Translations under genes and position numbers: made by a program
Assembly: GCF_000425785.1 (NCBI RefSeq)
Contig: NZ_AUEC01000030.1
Span: 1 to 64,000 of the forward strand
DNA length: 64,000 nt
Direction of reading: 5' to 3'
From: Pseudomonas taiwanensis DSM 21245
Lineage (GTDB): Bacteria; Pseudomonadota; Gammaproteobacteria; Pseudomonadales; Pseudomonadaceae
Shown here: in pieces, positions 35,207 to 43,749 of the stretch
Layout of the letters: each line of letters begins with the position of its first letter
How positions within the stretch are numbered: the first letter of the stretch is position 1
The notes under the pieces: model-generated
Databases searched by the model: none
The model's input: only the letters and a program-made list of their open reading frames with translations
What the model was told of the DNA's origin: nothing

Positions 35207-35302
35207 GGAAGGCAATCGCGCCCGGTGGCGCGGCCGGGCTTCAAACCCGGTTGGGGACGGCAGCCGTTCCCGGGCAGGTTCGACTCCCGCTGCCTTCCGC
35301 CA
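35207..35302 (+). tRNA. selC: tRNA-Sec (anticodon TCA)
   Basis: The 96-base gene runs from GGAAGGCA to TGCCTTCCGCCA, with an eight-base-pair acceptor stem, anticodon TCA at 35241-35243 in loop CTTCAAA, a long variable arm (GACGGCAGCCGTTC region) and T loop GGTTCGACTCC. These match E. coli selC in layout. It starts six bases after selB and a T run follows the CCA end. Confidence 0.96.
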
Positions 35303-35389
35303 ATTTTTTTGCACGTGGGAATGGCGTGTGGGCTGTTGGAAGCTTGGCGCAAGGTGGCCGCGCCCATGGGGTCGAGCGCAACGCCCAAG

Positions 35390-36379
35390 TCAGGCCCGCT
35401 CCCCACACAGATCCAACGCAAACCACTGCTCGGCCGCATCCGCATCCAACCCTGCTCCCAGCAGTGCAAACAGCTTGCCCAACGCCGCCTCACGGGTCAT
35501 GCCGCCACCGCTGACCAACCCCGCACCTCGCAGCTTGTTACCTGCCGCATAGGTATCGAACACCACCGAACCCTCAGGGCACTGGCTGATCGCAACGATC
35601 ATCACGCCACGCTGGCGTGCCGCCTGCAGCACCTCCAGCAATGCGTGGTCATCCGAAGGGCCGGTGCCACTGCCGTAGCACTCCAGCAGCAAGCCTTGCA
35701 CACCGCTGTCGAGCAGGGCGCGCAGGTGATCGGCCTGCAGGCCGGGGAACACGGGCATCACCGCAAGGTTCACCAGCTTGCGCGGCTGGCGGTAATCCAG
35801 CGCGGCAGGCACGCTACCGACACGTTCGCCCTCGCGATGGCGAGGCAGGACGGCAAATGCGTCGAATGCTTCGCTGCGCAGCTTCGAGGCGCGGCAGCCG
35901 TGCAGTAGCTGGCCGTGGAAATACAGCTGCACGCCCTCTTCAAGGCCTGCCTCGAACTGACGCAGCGCGCCGCTGAGGTTGTCCCAGGCATCGCTGCCCG
36001 GTGCGCCCGCCGGCAACATCGAGCCTGTCAGCAGCACCGGCACTGGCAGGCTCAGCAGCAGGAACGACAACACGGCGGCGCTGTAGGCCAACGTATCGGT
36101 GCCATGCAGCAGCAACACGCCGTCGTGGCCGCCAACCTCGACAGCCTCGACGATGGCATCACGCATTGCCAGCCAGTTGGCTTGCTGCATGTTGGCGCTG
36201 TCGAGCAGCGGGTTCATTTCCATCAGCGACCACTGCACCTGCGGCGCGTCGGCCTGCTGGGCAAAGTGTTCGCGCATCCGCGCCTCGAAACCACCGGCCG
36301 GGGCCAGGCCTTCTGGGGTTTCGAGCATGCCGATGGTGCCTCCGGTGTAGAGGACGAGGAGATTCTTGACTGCACGCAT
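35390..36379 (-). CDS. ansA: Type I L-asparaginase (cytoplasmic)
   Basis: This enzyme hydrolyses L-asparagine to aspartate and ammonia. The 329-residue protein has the first active-site threonine in YTGGTIGM (near residue 12) and the second in LLHGTDTLAYSA (near residue 91). No signal peptide is seen, so the cytoplasmic type is likely. I start at MRAVKNLL; an ATG three codons upstream (36388) is a close alternative. The gene is convergent with selC and downstream of the symporter gene on the same strand. Confidence 0.9.
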   Translation of the reverse strand: MRAVKNLLVLYTGGTIGMLETPEGLAPAGGFEARMREHFAQQADAPQVQWSLMEMNPLLDSANMQQANWLAMRDAIVEAVEVGGHDGVLLLHGTDTLAYSAAVLSFLLLSLPVPVLLTGSMLPAGAPGSDAWDNLSGALRQFEAGLEEGVQLYFHGQLLHGCRASKLRSEAFDAFAVLPRHREGERVGSVPAALDYRQPRKLVNLAVMPVFPGLQADHLRALLDSGVQGLLLECYGSGTGPSDDHALLEVLQAARQRGVMIVAISQCPEGSVVFDTYAAGNKLRGAGLVSGGGMTREAALGKLFALLGAGLDADAAEQWFALDLCGERA

Positions 36380-36413
36380 GGAAAGCATCCGTAGCGGTGA
36401 GCGGAGAAAGAAC

Positions 36414-36436
36414 AGCCGCCCACGGAAGGGGCGGCT
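36414..36436 (-). terminator. Terminator of the symporter gene
   Basis: AGCCGCCC and GGGCGGCT form an eight-base-pair stem around a seven-base loop, with a T-rich tail (GTTCTTTCTCC) on the minus strand. It lies between the symporter stop and the asparaginase start. Confidence 0.7.
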
Positions 36437-36451
36437 GGGTACGGCAGGATA

Positions 36452-37894
36452 TCAGCGCTGAGGTTGAGCGTGACCGGTGATCTTGTCAGCGGCTGTTTCA
36501 ACCTGAGGATTGGCAGGCCAGGCATCGCGGTCCAGGTCCAGGTCGGTGAACTTGGACGAGTCGAATACCGGTTGCTTCACGCCGGCCTTGCGCTGGGCGT
36601 CGTAGTCGCGCATCACACGCAGTCCGACCTTGAACAGCAGGGCCAGGGCGATCAGGTTGACGAACGCCAGGCAGGTCATGGTGATGTCGGCGAAGGCGAA
36701 CACGGTCGACAGGTTCTGCACCGAACCCCACACGATCAGCGCCAGGACCAGTGCGCGGTAGCCCATCAGCACAGCACGATTGCGGCTCAGGAACTGCAGG
36801 CTGTTCTCGCCCAGGTAGTAGTTGTAGAGGATGCAGGTGAACACGAACAGCGACAGCGCGACGCTGACGAACAGACGACCCCAGTCACCGACCACGGCAG
36901 CCAGGGAGTTCTGGGTCAGGACAATACCGTCACCCTCGAAACCAGGGGTGTAGAAGCCCGACAACAGAATCAGCAGTGCGGTGCAGGTGCAGATGACGAA
37001 GGTGTCGAGGAACACGCTGAACGCCTGGACCACGCCTTGGGCGCCTGGGTGCTTCACAGCGGCGACCGCAGCGACGTTAGGCGCGCTGCCCAGGCCGGCT
37101 TCGTTGGCGAACACGCCACGCTTCACGCCCATGACGATGGCACTGCCGAGCAGGCCGCCGAACGCTGGGTCAAGGCCGAAGGCGCTCTTGAAGATGGTTT
37201 CCAGCATGGCGGGTACGTGCTCGATCTGGCTGCCGATCACGTACAGGGTTACGCCGATGTAGGCCAGGGTCTTGACCGGAACCAGCAGGTCGGACACAGC
37301 TGCGATGCGCTTGATGCCGCCGAGGAACACGATGGCCAGCAGCACGGCCAGGGCAATACCGGTGTGCTGTGGGTCGAAGCCGAAGGCGTTTTGCAGCGAG
37401 TGGGTCACGGTGTACGACTGCAGCCCGTTGAAGGCGAAGCCATAGGTGACCAGCAGCAGGACCGAGAACACCACGGCCATGCTCTTGAGCTTCAGACCAT
37501 GCTGGATGTAGTAGGCTGGGCCGCCACGGTACAGGCCATCGCCATCGGCGCGCTTGTAGACCTGGGCCAGGGTACATTCGAAGAAGCTGCTGGACATGCC
37601 CACCAGTGCGGTAACCCACATCCAGAACACGGCACCTGGGCCGCCCAGGGTCACGGCGATGCCGACGCCTGCGATGTTACCGGCACCGACACGGCCGGCG
37701 AGGCTCAGCATCAAGGCCTGGAACGAGCTCAGTTGGCCTGCCTGGCCGCGAAGGGATTCCTTGAAGACACTGAACATATGGCCGAAATGGCGGAACTGCA
37801 CGAACCGCGAGCGGATGGTGAAGTAGCTGCCGAGTCCGACGATCAGCACGATGAGGAGTTTCCCCGAAAGGAAATCGTTGAGTGCTTCGAGCAT
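36452..37894 (-). CDS. Alanine/glycine:cation symporter (AGCS family)
   Basis: This 480-residue inner-membrane protein should import alanine or glycine with sodium or protons. About ten hydrophobic segments are seen, and the AGCS signatures GRVGAGNIAGVGIAVTLGGPGAVFWMW and FANEAGLGSAP are intact. The final 50 residues are soluble and charged. The gene diverges from an HTH regulator at 38074 that may control it. Confidence 0.93.
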   Translation of the reverse strand: MLEALNDFLSGKLLIVLIVGLGSYFTIRSRFVQFRHFGHMFSVFKESLRGQAGQLSSFQALMLSLAGRVGAGNIAGVGIAVTLGGPGAVFWMWVTALVGMSSSFFECTLAQVYKRADGDGLYRGGPAYYIQHGLKLKSMAVVFSVLLLVTYGFAFNGLQSYTVTHSLQNAFGFDPQHTGIALAVLLAIVFLGGIKRIAAVSDLLVPVKTLAYIGVTLYVIGSQIEHVPAMLETIFKSAFGLDPAFGGLLGSAIVMGVKRGVFANEAGLGSAPNVAAVAAVKHPGAQGVVQAFSVFLDTFVICTCTALLILLSGFYTPGFEGDGIVLTQNSLAAVVGDWGRLFVSVALSLFVFTCILYNYYLGENSLQFLSRNRAVLMGYRALVLALIVWGSVQNLSTVFAFADITMTCLAFVNLIALALLFKVGLRVMRDYDAQRKAGVKQPVFDSSKFTDLDLDRDAWPANPQVETAADKITGHAQPQR

Positions 37895-38073
37895 TGGAAA
37901 ATGACCTCGATTCTTATTGTTCGTGTGAATAGAACAGCGGGCGGCAGGCGCACCGCTATGCGTTGGGGCGCATGTTTGGCTATGACAAGAGTCGTTACAA
38001 TTTCGCGGGTTGCTCTGAGTTGATGCGACTTGATGCTACAATGGCGCCATTCGCGTCACCTTGGATTCCGCAC

Positions 38074-38883
38074 ATGAGCGATCATTTCGCTACCAATCTG
38101 AAACTGGCTTGCAGCCACTACCGCTCTATTTCCGAAGTTTGCCGGCAGTTGTCGATCAACCGCGCTCAGTTCAACAAGTACCTGAGTGGGCAGAGCCGTC
38201 CGACGGCCTACAACCTCAAGCGCATCGGCGATTTCTTCGGCGTCGAGGATTACGAGCTGAACCTGCCACCCGAACAGTTCGCGCGGTTGATAGGCGCCCG
38301 GGTTTCCACCGTGGCCGACCAGGCCAGCGACCCGATCAGTGAATTGTTCCGGCCGCTGCATGCACACGCTGGCAACCTGTCGCGCTATTGCGGGTACTAC
38401 TTTGAATATTCCAACTGCATGTCGGTGCCCGGCACGATCCTGGTCTCGCTGGTGCATTTGCGGGAGGAGCGCGGCCAGTTTCTGTTCGAGCGTCAGGAGC
38501 GTCAGGAGCGATCCACTGCGACCGACCTGCATGCCGAAGTACGCTGCCGTTATCTGGGGGCGGCATTCCAGCTGCAGGACCGCGTGTTCCTGATCGACTA
38601 CGAGTCGCTGACCCTCAACGAAATGAGCCAGACCATTCTCATCCCCAGTTTCAAGAGCCGCATCACCCGCCTCAATGGGCTCAAGACCGGCGTCTCTAGC
38701 GGCGACCGGCGCAACCCGGCCTGCACCCGTGTGGTCTGGGAATACCTGGGGGAGGAAATCAACCGCATCAATGCCTACCGGCAGGTCAAACTGTACCGGC
38801 CGGACGATCCGCGCATCGATGATGATGTGCGTGAGCGGTTGAGCGTGGGGCCGCTGAAGAACAGTTTGTTCGAGATTGAGTGA
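38074..38883 (+). CDS. HTH transcriptional regulator with uncharacterised C-terminal domain
   Basis: The 269-residue protein has an N-terminal XRE-like helix-turn-helix at about residues 8-55 (ISEVCRQLSINRAQFNKYLSGQ...NLKRIGDFFGV). The next 200 residues match no domain I recognise. It diverges from the alanine/glycine symporter across 179 bases, a gap with a short inverted repeat (TGTTC 37918-37922, GAACA 37932-37936). I prefer the ATG at 38074; ATG at 38041 is in frame. A nine-base tandem duplication near 38490 encodes RQERQER. Confidence 0.82.
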   Translation: MSDHFATNLKLACSHYRSISEVCRQLSINRAQFNKYLSGQSRPTAYNLKRIGDFFGVEDYELNLPPEQFARLIGARVSTVADQASDPISELFRPLHAHAGNLSRYCGYYFEYSNCMSVPGTILVSLVHLREERGQFLFERQERQERSTATDLHAEVRCRYLGAAFQLQDRVFLIDYESLTLNEMSQTILIPSFKSRITRLNGLKTGVSSGDRRNPACTRVVWEYLGEEINRINAYRQVKLYRPDDPRIDDDVRERLSVGPLKNSLFEIE

Positions 38884-39192
38884 TGCTCAGCCTCTTTCGT
38901 GCCTTATCTGCAACGCGAAGTGCTGTAGACCGTGTTTCGCAATAACGTCCTGTCATTGTTCTTTTCTTTGTATGTAGGGCTTGGCGGGAGTTTTTGGGAA
39001 AACACTGATGATTGAGCCAGATTTTTTTCGCGTCTGATGCAGGGCCGAGCTCGTTCCGCGTGTCGGGCATTTCTCGTGTAGGGGTGTGATTGGGTTGAAT
39101 AAGTTACGCCGTGCCTAGAGTTGGACTTCCCCGCCCGGAAACCGCAAAATGACTCCTTTCATCAAATCAACCTGTTCGGATCTGCTGACTCT
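38884..39192. other. Intergenic region without recognised features
   Basis: These 309 bases separate the HTH gene from the SDR pair. They contain a few T-rich tracts (for example near 39025) but no stable hairpin, repeat or coding frame I can support. Confidence 0.6.
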
Positions 39193-40077
39193 ATGCGTAT
39201 GCGCCTGATGCTGTTGGGTGGTGGCAATGCCCTCGGGCAAGCGCTGATTCGTCTCGGGGCCGAGGAGGACATCGCATTCCTGGCGCCGCGTCCGCCTGAA
39301 GACGGCTGGACCCCTGCCAGTCTCACCCAGTTGCTGGACGATCATCGCCCCGACGCCCTGGTCAACCTGGCCTATTACTTCGACTGGTTCCAGGCCGAGT
39401 CGGTCAGCGAACAGCGTCTGGCCCTGCAGGAGCGGGCGGTGGAGCGGCTGGCGGAACTGTGCCAGCACCACCAGATCACCTTGGTGCAACCGTCTAGCTA
39501 CCGGGTTTTCGACGGCTCGCGGGCCACGGCCTACAGCGAAAAGGACGAGCCGCTGCCGCTCGGCCTGCGTGGCCAGGCGCTGTGGCGGATCGAGCAGAGC
39601 GTGCGGGCAGCGTGCCCTCACCATGTGCTGCTGCGGTTCGGCTGGCTGCTGGACGAGAGCATCGACGGCACCCTGGGGCGCTTCCTGACCCGCGCCGAGC
39701 AGCCACAGGAGTTGCTGCTGGCGGACGATCGCCGTGGTAACCCAACGCCTGTCGACGATGCGGCCCGGGTCATTCTCTCGGTGCTCAAGCAGCTCGACTG
39801 CAACGCGCCGCTGTGGGGCACCTACCACTACGCTGGTAACGAGGCGACTACGCCGCTGGCGCTGGGCCAGGCCATCCTCGGCGAGGCCGGGCAGTACCGC
39901 AAGCTGGCCGTGCAGGCACCCACCCCGCAGGCACACGCTGCGCGCCCGGATGCCAGCGAGGAACCCCAGCATGCGGTGCTGGCCTGTAAGAAAATCCTTC
40001 ACACCTTCGGCATCAAGCCGCGTGCCTGGCGCGCCGGTTTGCCGCCCCTTCTGGACCGATTCTACCGACATGGCTGA
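39193..40077 (+). CDS. RmlD-like SDR protein lacking the catalytic Tyr/Lys
   Basis: The 294-residue protein resembles dTDP-4-dehydrorhamnose reductase: nucleotide-binding GGGNALGQALI near the start, then SSYRVFDG, Y-x-E-x-D-x-P and PTPVDDAA. Where active enzymes have the Tyr-x3-Lys of a YGRSK-type motif, this protein reads LRGQALW, so both catalytic residues are missing. It may be a binding or regulatory pseudo-enzyme. Its end overlaps the next SDR gene by eight bases. The start is ATG at 39193 or two codons later; a longer frame from 39121 has a weaker N-terminus. Confidence 0.8.
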   Translation: MRMRLMLLGGGNALGQALIRLGAEEDIAFLAPRPPEDGWTPASLTQLLDDHRPDALVNLAYYFDWFQAESVSEQRLALQERAVERLAELCQHHQITLVQPSSYRVFDGSRATAYSEKDEPLPLGLRGQALWRIEQSVRAACPHHVLLRFGWLLDESIDGTLGRFLTRAEQPQELLLADDRRGNPTPVDDAARVILSVLKQLDCNAPLWGTYHYAGNEATTPLALGQAILGEAGQYRKLAVQAPTPQAHAARPDASEEPQHAVLACKKILHTFGIKPRAWRAGLPPLLDRFYRHG

Positions 40078-41002
40078 TGCCCCCATCCTCATCACCGGCG
40101 GCGCCGGCTTCATTGGCTCCCATCTGTGTGATGCTTTGCTAGGCAAAGGCTACGCCGTACGTATCCTCGACGACCTGTCCACAGGCAAGCGGGACAACCT
40201 GCAGCTGGGCCACCCAAAGCTCGAACTGATCGAAGGCGACGTGGCAGACGCCGAGCTGGTCAACCGCGCCGTTGCCGACTGTGCTGGCGTGGTGCACCTG
40301 GCGGCGGTGGCTTCGGTGCAGGCGTCGGTCGAAGACCCGGTGAAAACCCACCAGAGCAACTTCATTGGCACCCTCAATGTATGCGAGGCGATGCGTGTGC
40401 AAGGTGTGCGTCGTGTGCTGTTCGCTTCCAGTGCGGCGGTTTATGGCAACAACGGCGAGGGCGAGTCGATCGCCGAAGACACGCCCAAGGCGCCGCTGAC
40501 GCCCTACGCCGTGGATAAACTGGCCAGTGAGCAGTACCTGGACTTCTACCGTCGTCAGCATGGCCTGGAGCCAGTGGTGTTCCGCTTCTTCAATATTTTC
40601 GGGCCACGGCAGGATCCGTCCTCGCCCTACTCCGGTGTGATCAGCATTTTCTGCGAACGAGCGACCCAGGGCCTGCCGATCACTGTGTTCGGTGATGGTG
40701 AGCAGACTCGCGATTTTCTCTATGTGGCGGACCTGGTACAGGTCATGGTGCAGGCACTGGAAAAGCCGCAAGCGGAAGAGGGGGCTGTGAATATCGGTCT
40801 GAACCAGGCGACTTCGCTGAACCAGCTGTTGAAGGCGCTGGAGACGGTGGTGGGCAGCTTGCCAGCTATCAGCTACGGGCCGGCGCGGTCGGGTGACATT
40901 CGCCATTCTCGGGCGGATAACCAGCGGTTGCTGGCGCGGTTCCAATTCCCACAGCCGACCTCGATGGTCGAGGGCTTGGCCCAGCTTCTGGGTAAAGGCT
41001 GA
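40070..41002 (+). CDS. NAD-dependent nucleotide-sugar epimerase/dehydratase (extended SDR)
   Basis: This 310-residue enzyme has NAD motif TGGAGFIGSHLCD (residues 9-21), HLAAVASV, the Ser in FASSAAVYG, and the catalytic Tyr-x3-Lys in PYAVDK. The segments FRFFNIFGPRQDP and RDFLYVADLV are typical of UDP-glucose 4-epimerase-like proteins. The exact sugar is not determinable. It overlaps the previous SDR gene by eight bases, so the two are probably made together. Confidence 0.88.
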   Translation: MADAPILITGGAGFIGSHLCDALLGKGYAVRILDDLSTGKRDNLQLGHPKLELIEGDVADAELVNRAVADCAGVVHLAAVASVQASVEDPVKTHQSNFIGTLNVCEAMRVQGVRRVLFASSAAVYGNNGEGESIAEDTPKAPLTPYAVDKLASEQYLDFYRRQHGLEPVVFRFFNIFGPRQDPSSPYSGVISIFCERATQGLPITVFGDGEQTRDFLYVADLVQVMVQALEKPQAEEGAVNIGLNQATSLNQLLKALETVVGSLPAISYGPARSGDIRHSRADNQRLLARFQFPQPTSMVEGLAQLLGKG

Positions 41003-41069
41003 GATAATCCAAGGGTTATCGCCCGTCACCTGCAGAAAGCCGGTTTGCCGGCAATAAGCCCACAGCACA

Positions 41070-41090
41070 GCGGGGGCGCAAGGCCCCCGC
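41070..41090. terminator. Hairpin between the SDR pair and the OmpW gene
   Basis: GCGGGGGC pairs with GCCCCCGC around GCAAG. It lies between convergent genes. Neither strand has a clean T run after it, so termination is likely but not typical. Confidence 0.55.
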
Positions 41091-41107
41091 CAGTATCGCG
41101 ACCTGAA

Positions 41108-41791
41108 TCAGAACTTGTAGCCGAGACCGACCATGTACACCCAAGGGTCTACGTCCACGTCGACCTTGGTCTTGCCAACGCCCAGGGCGTTGGGGCCATC
41201 GACGGTCGCCTTGGTGTCGAGGTCGATGTACCAGACCGAGGCGTTGAACAGCAGGTTATCGGTCAGCATGTAGTCCATGCCCAACTGGCCGGCCAGGCCC
41301 ACCGAATCCTGCAGCTTCAGGTTGCTGAAGCCCTGCTGTTTGCGTGCACCGCTGAGGTCTTCGTCGAAGAACATGGTGTAGTTGATACCGATACCGGCGT
41401 ACGGCTGGAACTTCGAAGTAGGCGCCATCGGGTAGTACTGCAACGACAGGGTCGGTGGCAGGTGCTTGATGTCGGCCAGTTTGCCGTCCAGGCCCGGGCC
41501 AAGGCCTTTGACGGCCACGGTGTGGTTGAACGGGGTGGCGGCCAGCAGCTCGACGCCGATGTGGTCGGTGAGCATGTAGGCGAAGGTCAGGCCCAACTGG
41601 GTGTCGCTGTCCAGGGTAGCCTTGGTGCCCGAAACCTTTGCGCCATCGAGCTTGAGTGCGCCGCTGTCTTCGTTCGGATCTACCGTGGCGGCACCGGCGC
41701 GGATGATGAAATCACCCGCCTGGTGGGCGTTGGCAACAGGGGCTGCGAGCGCCAAGGCAACGAGTGCGGCGCCGAGCAAGGACTTGTTCAT
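41108..41791 (-). CDS. OmpW-family outer-membrane protein
   Basis: The 227-residue protein has a signal peptide (MNKSLLGAALVALALAAPVANA) and then an eight-stranded barrel pattern starting GDFIIRAGAATVDPNEDSG and ending in the aromatic C-terminus GLGYKF needed for insertion. OmpW barrels pass small hydrophobic molecules. A GGGAG ribosome-binding site precedes the ATG at 41791. Frames that begin at 41905 add a non-signal extension and are rejected. Confidence 0.93.
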   Translation of the reverse strand: MNKSLLGAALVALALAAPVANAHQAGDFIIRAGAATVDPNEDSGALKLDGAKVSGTKATLDSDTQLGLTFAYMLTDHIGVELLAATPFNHTVAVKGLGPGLDGKLADIKHLPPTLSLQYYPMAPTSKFQPYAGIGINYTMFFDEDLSGARKQQGFSNLKLQDSVGLAGQLGMDYMLTDNLLFNASVWYIDLDTKATVDGPNALGVGKTKVDVDVDPWVYMVGLGYKF

Positions 41792-41901
41792 GGAAGCTCC
41801 CAAAGGACGTGAAAATTTTGTGAAGTCCAATGGTACGAAGACACATAAACAGAAAGTTTGACCCAGCTCAACGAAGCGTGTGTACGACTTCGAAACAGTT
41901 C

Positions 41902-42483
41902 TCACTTCAGCTCATAAGCGTAGATTTTCTCGGCTTCCATCTGGTATCCGGCATCGGCCAGCTCGCTGCTGGAGGCTCTAACTTGCATCTTTCCCTCGAT
42001 CCAGTAGGGCTGGTAGAGGTCTTCGACGCGTACGCCCATCTCACTGAAAATATGCACGATCTGGTTCGAGGGCGGAGGCGGCACGTGTATGCAGGCGCCG
42101 TAGTAAGGCACCAGCAGGAATTCGGTGGTGCGGCCTTCTTCGCTGACTTCCAGCGGCACGATATAGCCGGGCAGTTTGATCAACTGGCCGTCCAGTTTCT
42201 TGACCACGGGAGCATTGGGCGCTTGCTGGCGCGCTGCCGGGGCAGATTCGGCGGACAGTGCATCGCTGAGCTGCGACATGTCGTGCAGCGGGGCGAGTTG
42301 TGGCGGGATGACCGGTGCGCCCTCGGGGATGAGCGCGGGCCAATCCAGCTCGCGAGGTTCCGAGGCCCAGGCAGGCGATGCCAGCCAGAGCAGCACAACC
42401 AGTAGAAGTTGTGCTGCTCTGGCCGGCCTGTTCGCGGGTTTACCCGCGAAGAAGGCGGTGAGGTTCCTGGTCATGGTAGGCAC
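41902..42483 (-). CDS. DUF3299 periplasmic protein of a zinc-response operon
   Basis: The 193-residue protein has a long positively charged N-terminus and a hydrophobic core (QLLLVVLLWLASPAWA) acting as signal sequence, then a DUF3299 domain (LPGYIVPLEVSEEGRTTEFLLVPYYGACIHVPPPPSNQ). The single Cys-His pair in ACIH could bind metal. It is the last of four genes after a candidate Zur box. Oddly, the bases encoding its N-terminal region are a REP palindrome and a 15-bp perfect hairpin. Confidence 0.87.
   Translation of the reverse strand: MPTMTRNLTAFFAGKPANRPARAAQLLLVVLLWLASPAWASEPRELDWPALIPEGAPVIPPQLAPLHDMSQLSDALSAESAPAARQQAPNAPVVKKLDGQLIKLPGYIVPLEVSEEGRTTEFLLVPYYGACIHVPPPPSNQIVHIFSEMGVRVEDLYQPYWIEGKMQVRASSSELADAGYQMEAEKIYAYELK
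42385..42422 (-). repeat. 15-bp perfect inverted repeat inside a signal-peptide coding region
   Basis: CCAGAGCAGCACAAC at 42385-42399 and GTTGTGCTGCTCTGG at 42408-42422 are perfect complements around an eight-base loop. It would form a very stable hairpin in the mRNA for the hydrophobic core of the DUF3299 signal peptide. It lies eight bases from a REP palindrome. Confidence 0.9.
42430..42453 (-). repeat. REP palindrome, family 2, within coding sequence
   Basis: TTCGCGGGTTTACCCGCGAA is the core of the family 2 REP unit also seen at 31792-31823. Here it is translated as part of the N-terminus of the DUF3299 protein (reading FFAGKPANRP). Confidence 0.8.
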
Positions 42484-43749
42484 TCAGAGGTGAATCGACA
42501 GACCGTCGGCGAGCGACTGCCGGTAGGCGCGCCAGGCGGGCACACTGCCCATCAGCAGCGCGGCAACGAGGATGATAGCCAGCAACGTCCACTCATGCGC
42601 ACTTGGCCAGGCCAGCGGCAGGTAGAGGCCGTAGTTGGCCTGCACATAACCCTGGGCCAGGGCTATACCGGCATAGAGCAGACCAAGCCCAGCAGCGATG
42701 CCCGCCACGGCGAGGGCGAATGCTTCGAGCACCAGCAAGCCGGCAATGTGCCAAGGGCGCGCGCCAACCGAGCGCAGAATCGCCATCTCCCGGCGCCGTT
42801 CGTTGAGGCTGGTGAGAATGGCGGTGAGCATGCCAATCAGCCCGGTCAGCACGACGAACAGCGACACCACGAACAAGGCCTGCTCGGCCGTGCCCATGAG
42901 GCTCCACAGCTCTTGCAGCGCCACCCCAGGCAGAATCGCCAGTAGCGGCTCATTGCGGTACTCGTTGATTTCGCGTTGCAGGCTGAAGGTGGCGATCTTG
43001 TTGTTCAGGCCCAGCATGAAGGCGGTGATTGCGGTGGGCTGCAGGTCCATACCACGTGCCTGCTCGGCGCTGATGCGTCCGGCGCCCCTGGCAGGGACAC
43101 CGTTGTGCCAGTCGATGTGGATAGCTTCCATGCCGCCGAGGCTGATGTGCAGCGTTCGGTCCACGGGAGTGCCGGTGCGTTTGAGCACACCCACCACAGT
43201 GAAGGGCTTGTCGTCATGCTTGACCAGGCTGATCGCGGCCACCCCGTGGGCCAGCACCAGCTTGTCACCCAGCTTGTACTGCAGGGCCTCGGCGACTTCG
43301 GCTCCGAGCACCACTTCGAACGGGTCGTCGGCGAACGCCCGACCCTGGCTCAGTTCCAGATGTTGGCGGCGGCCATATTGGTAGTGGCTGAAGTAGTCGC
43401 CGGTGGTGCCCATCACCCGGTAGCCTCGGTGCGAGTCGCCCAGTGAGATGGGGATGGCCCATTTCACCCGAGGGTCCTTGGCGTAGTGCTCGAAGCTGTC
43501 CCAGCGAATGTTGTTGGTGGCGTTGCCAATGCGGAACACCGAATACAGCAACAGGTTCACCGAGCCCGAACGGGCACCGACGATCAGGTCGGTGCCGCTT
43601 ATGGTGCTGGCGAAACTGGCGCGGGCTTCGGTGCGCACTCGTTCGACGGCCAGTAACAGGCACACTGACAGGGCAATGGCAAAGGCCGTCAGGAAGGCGG
43701 TGAAACGACGGTTGGCCAGGCTGGCCAGGGCAAGGCGAAGCAGGTACAT
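42484..43749 (-). CDS. ABC transporter permease (FtsX/MacB-type)
   Basis: The 421-residue membrane protein has an N-terminal helix (residues 15-38), a large periplasmic domain of about 230 residues (MacB-PCD-like), and three C-terminal helices with LNERRREMAILRSVGARPWHI, typical of FtsX-like permeases. Its start overlaps the end of the ATPase gene by one base and its stop abuts the DUF3299 gene. With the ATPase it likely forms a mechanotransmitting or substrate-extracting ABC system, not a classical importer. Confidence 0.9.
   Translation of the reverse strand: MYLLRLALASLANRRFTAFLTAFAIALSVCLLLAVERVRTEARASFASTISGTDLIVGARSGSVNLLLYSVFRIGNATNNIRWDSFEHYAKDPRVKWAIPISLGDSHRGYRVMGTTGDYFSHYQYGRRQHLELSQGRAFADDPFEVVLGAEVAEALQYKLGDKLVLAHGVAAISLVKHDDKPFTVVGVLKRTGTPVDRTLHISLGGMEAIHIDWHNGVPARGAGRISAEQARGMDLQPTAITAFMLGLNNKIATFSLQREINEYRNEPLLAILPGVALQELWSLMGTAEQALFVVSLFVVLTGLIGMLTAILTSLNERRREMAILRSVGARPWHIAGLLVLEAFALAVAGIAAGLGLLYAGIALAQGYVQANYGLYLPLAWPSAHEWTLLAIILVAALLMGSVPAWRAYRQSLADGLSIHL

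Noticed and set aside
36464..38023. A 519-codon open frame antisense to the alanine/glycine symporter
   Set aside because: It is rich in Glu, Gln and His as expected from the complement of hydrophobic codons, with no recognisable domain.
42409..42945. Plus-strand frame opposite the ABC permease
   Set aside because: No ribosome-binding site, biased composition, and the minus-strand permease has clear FtsX-type features.
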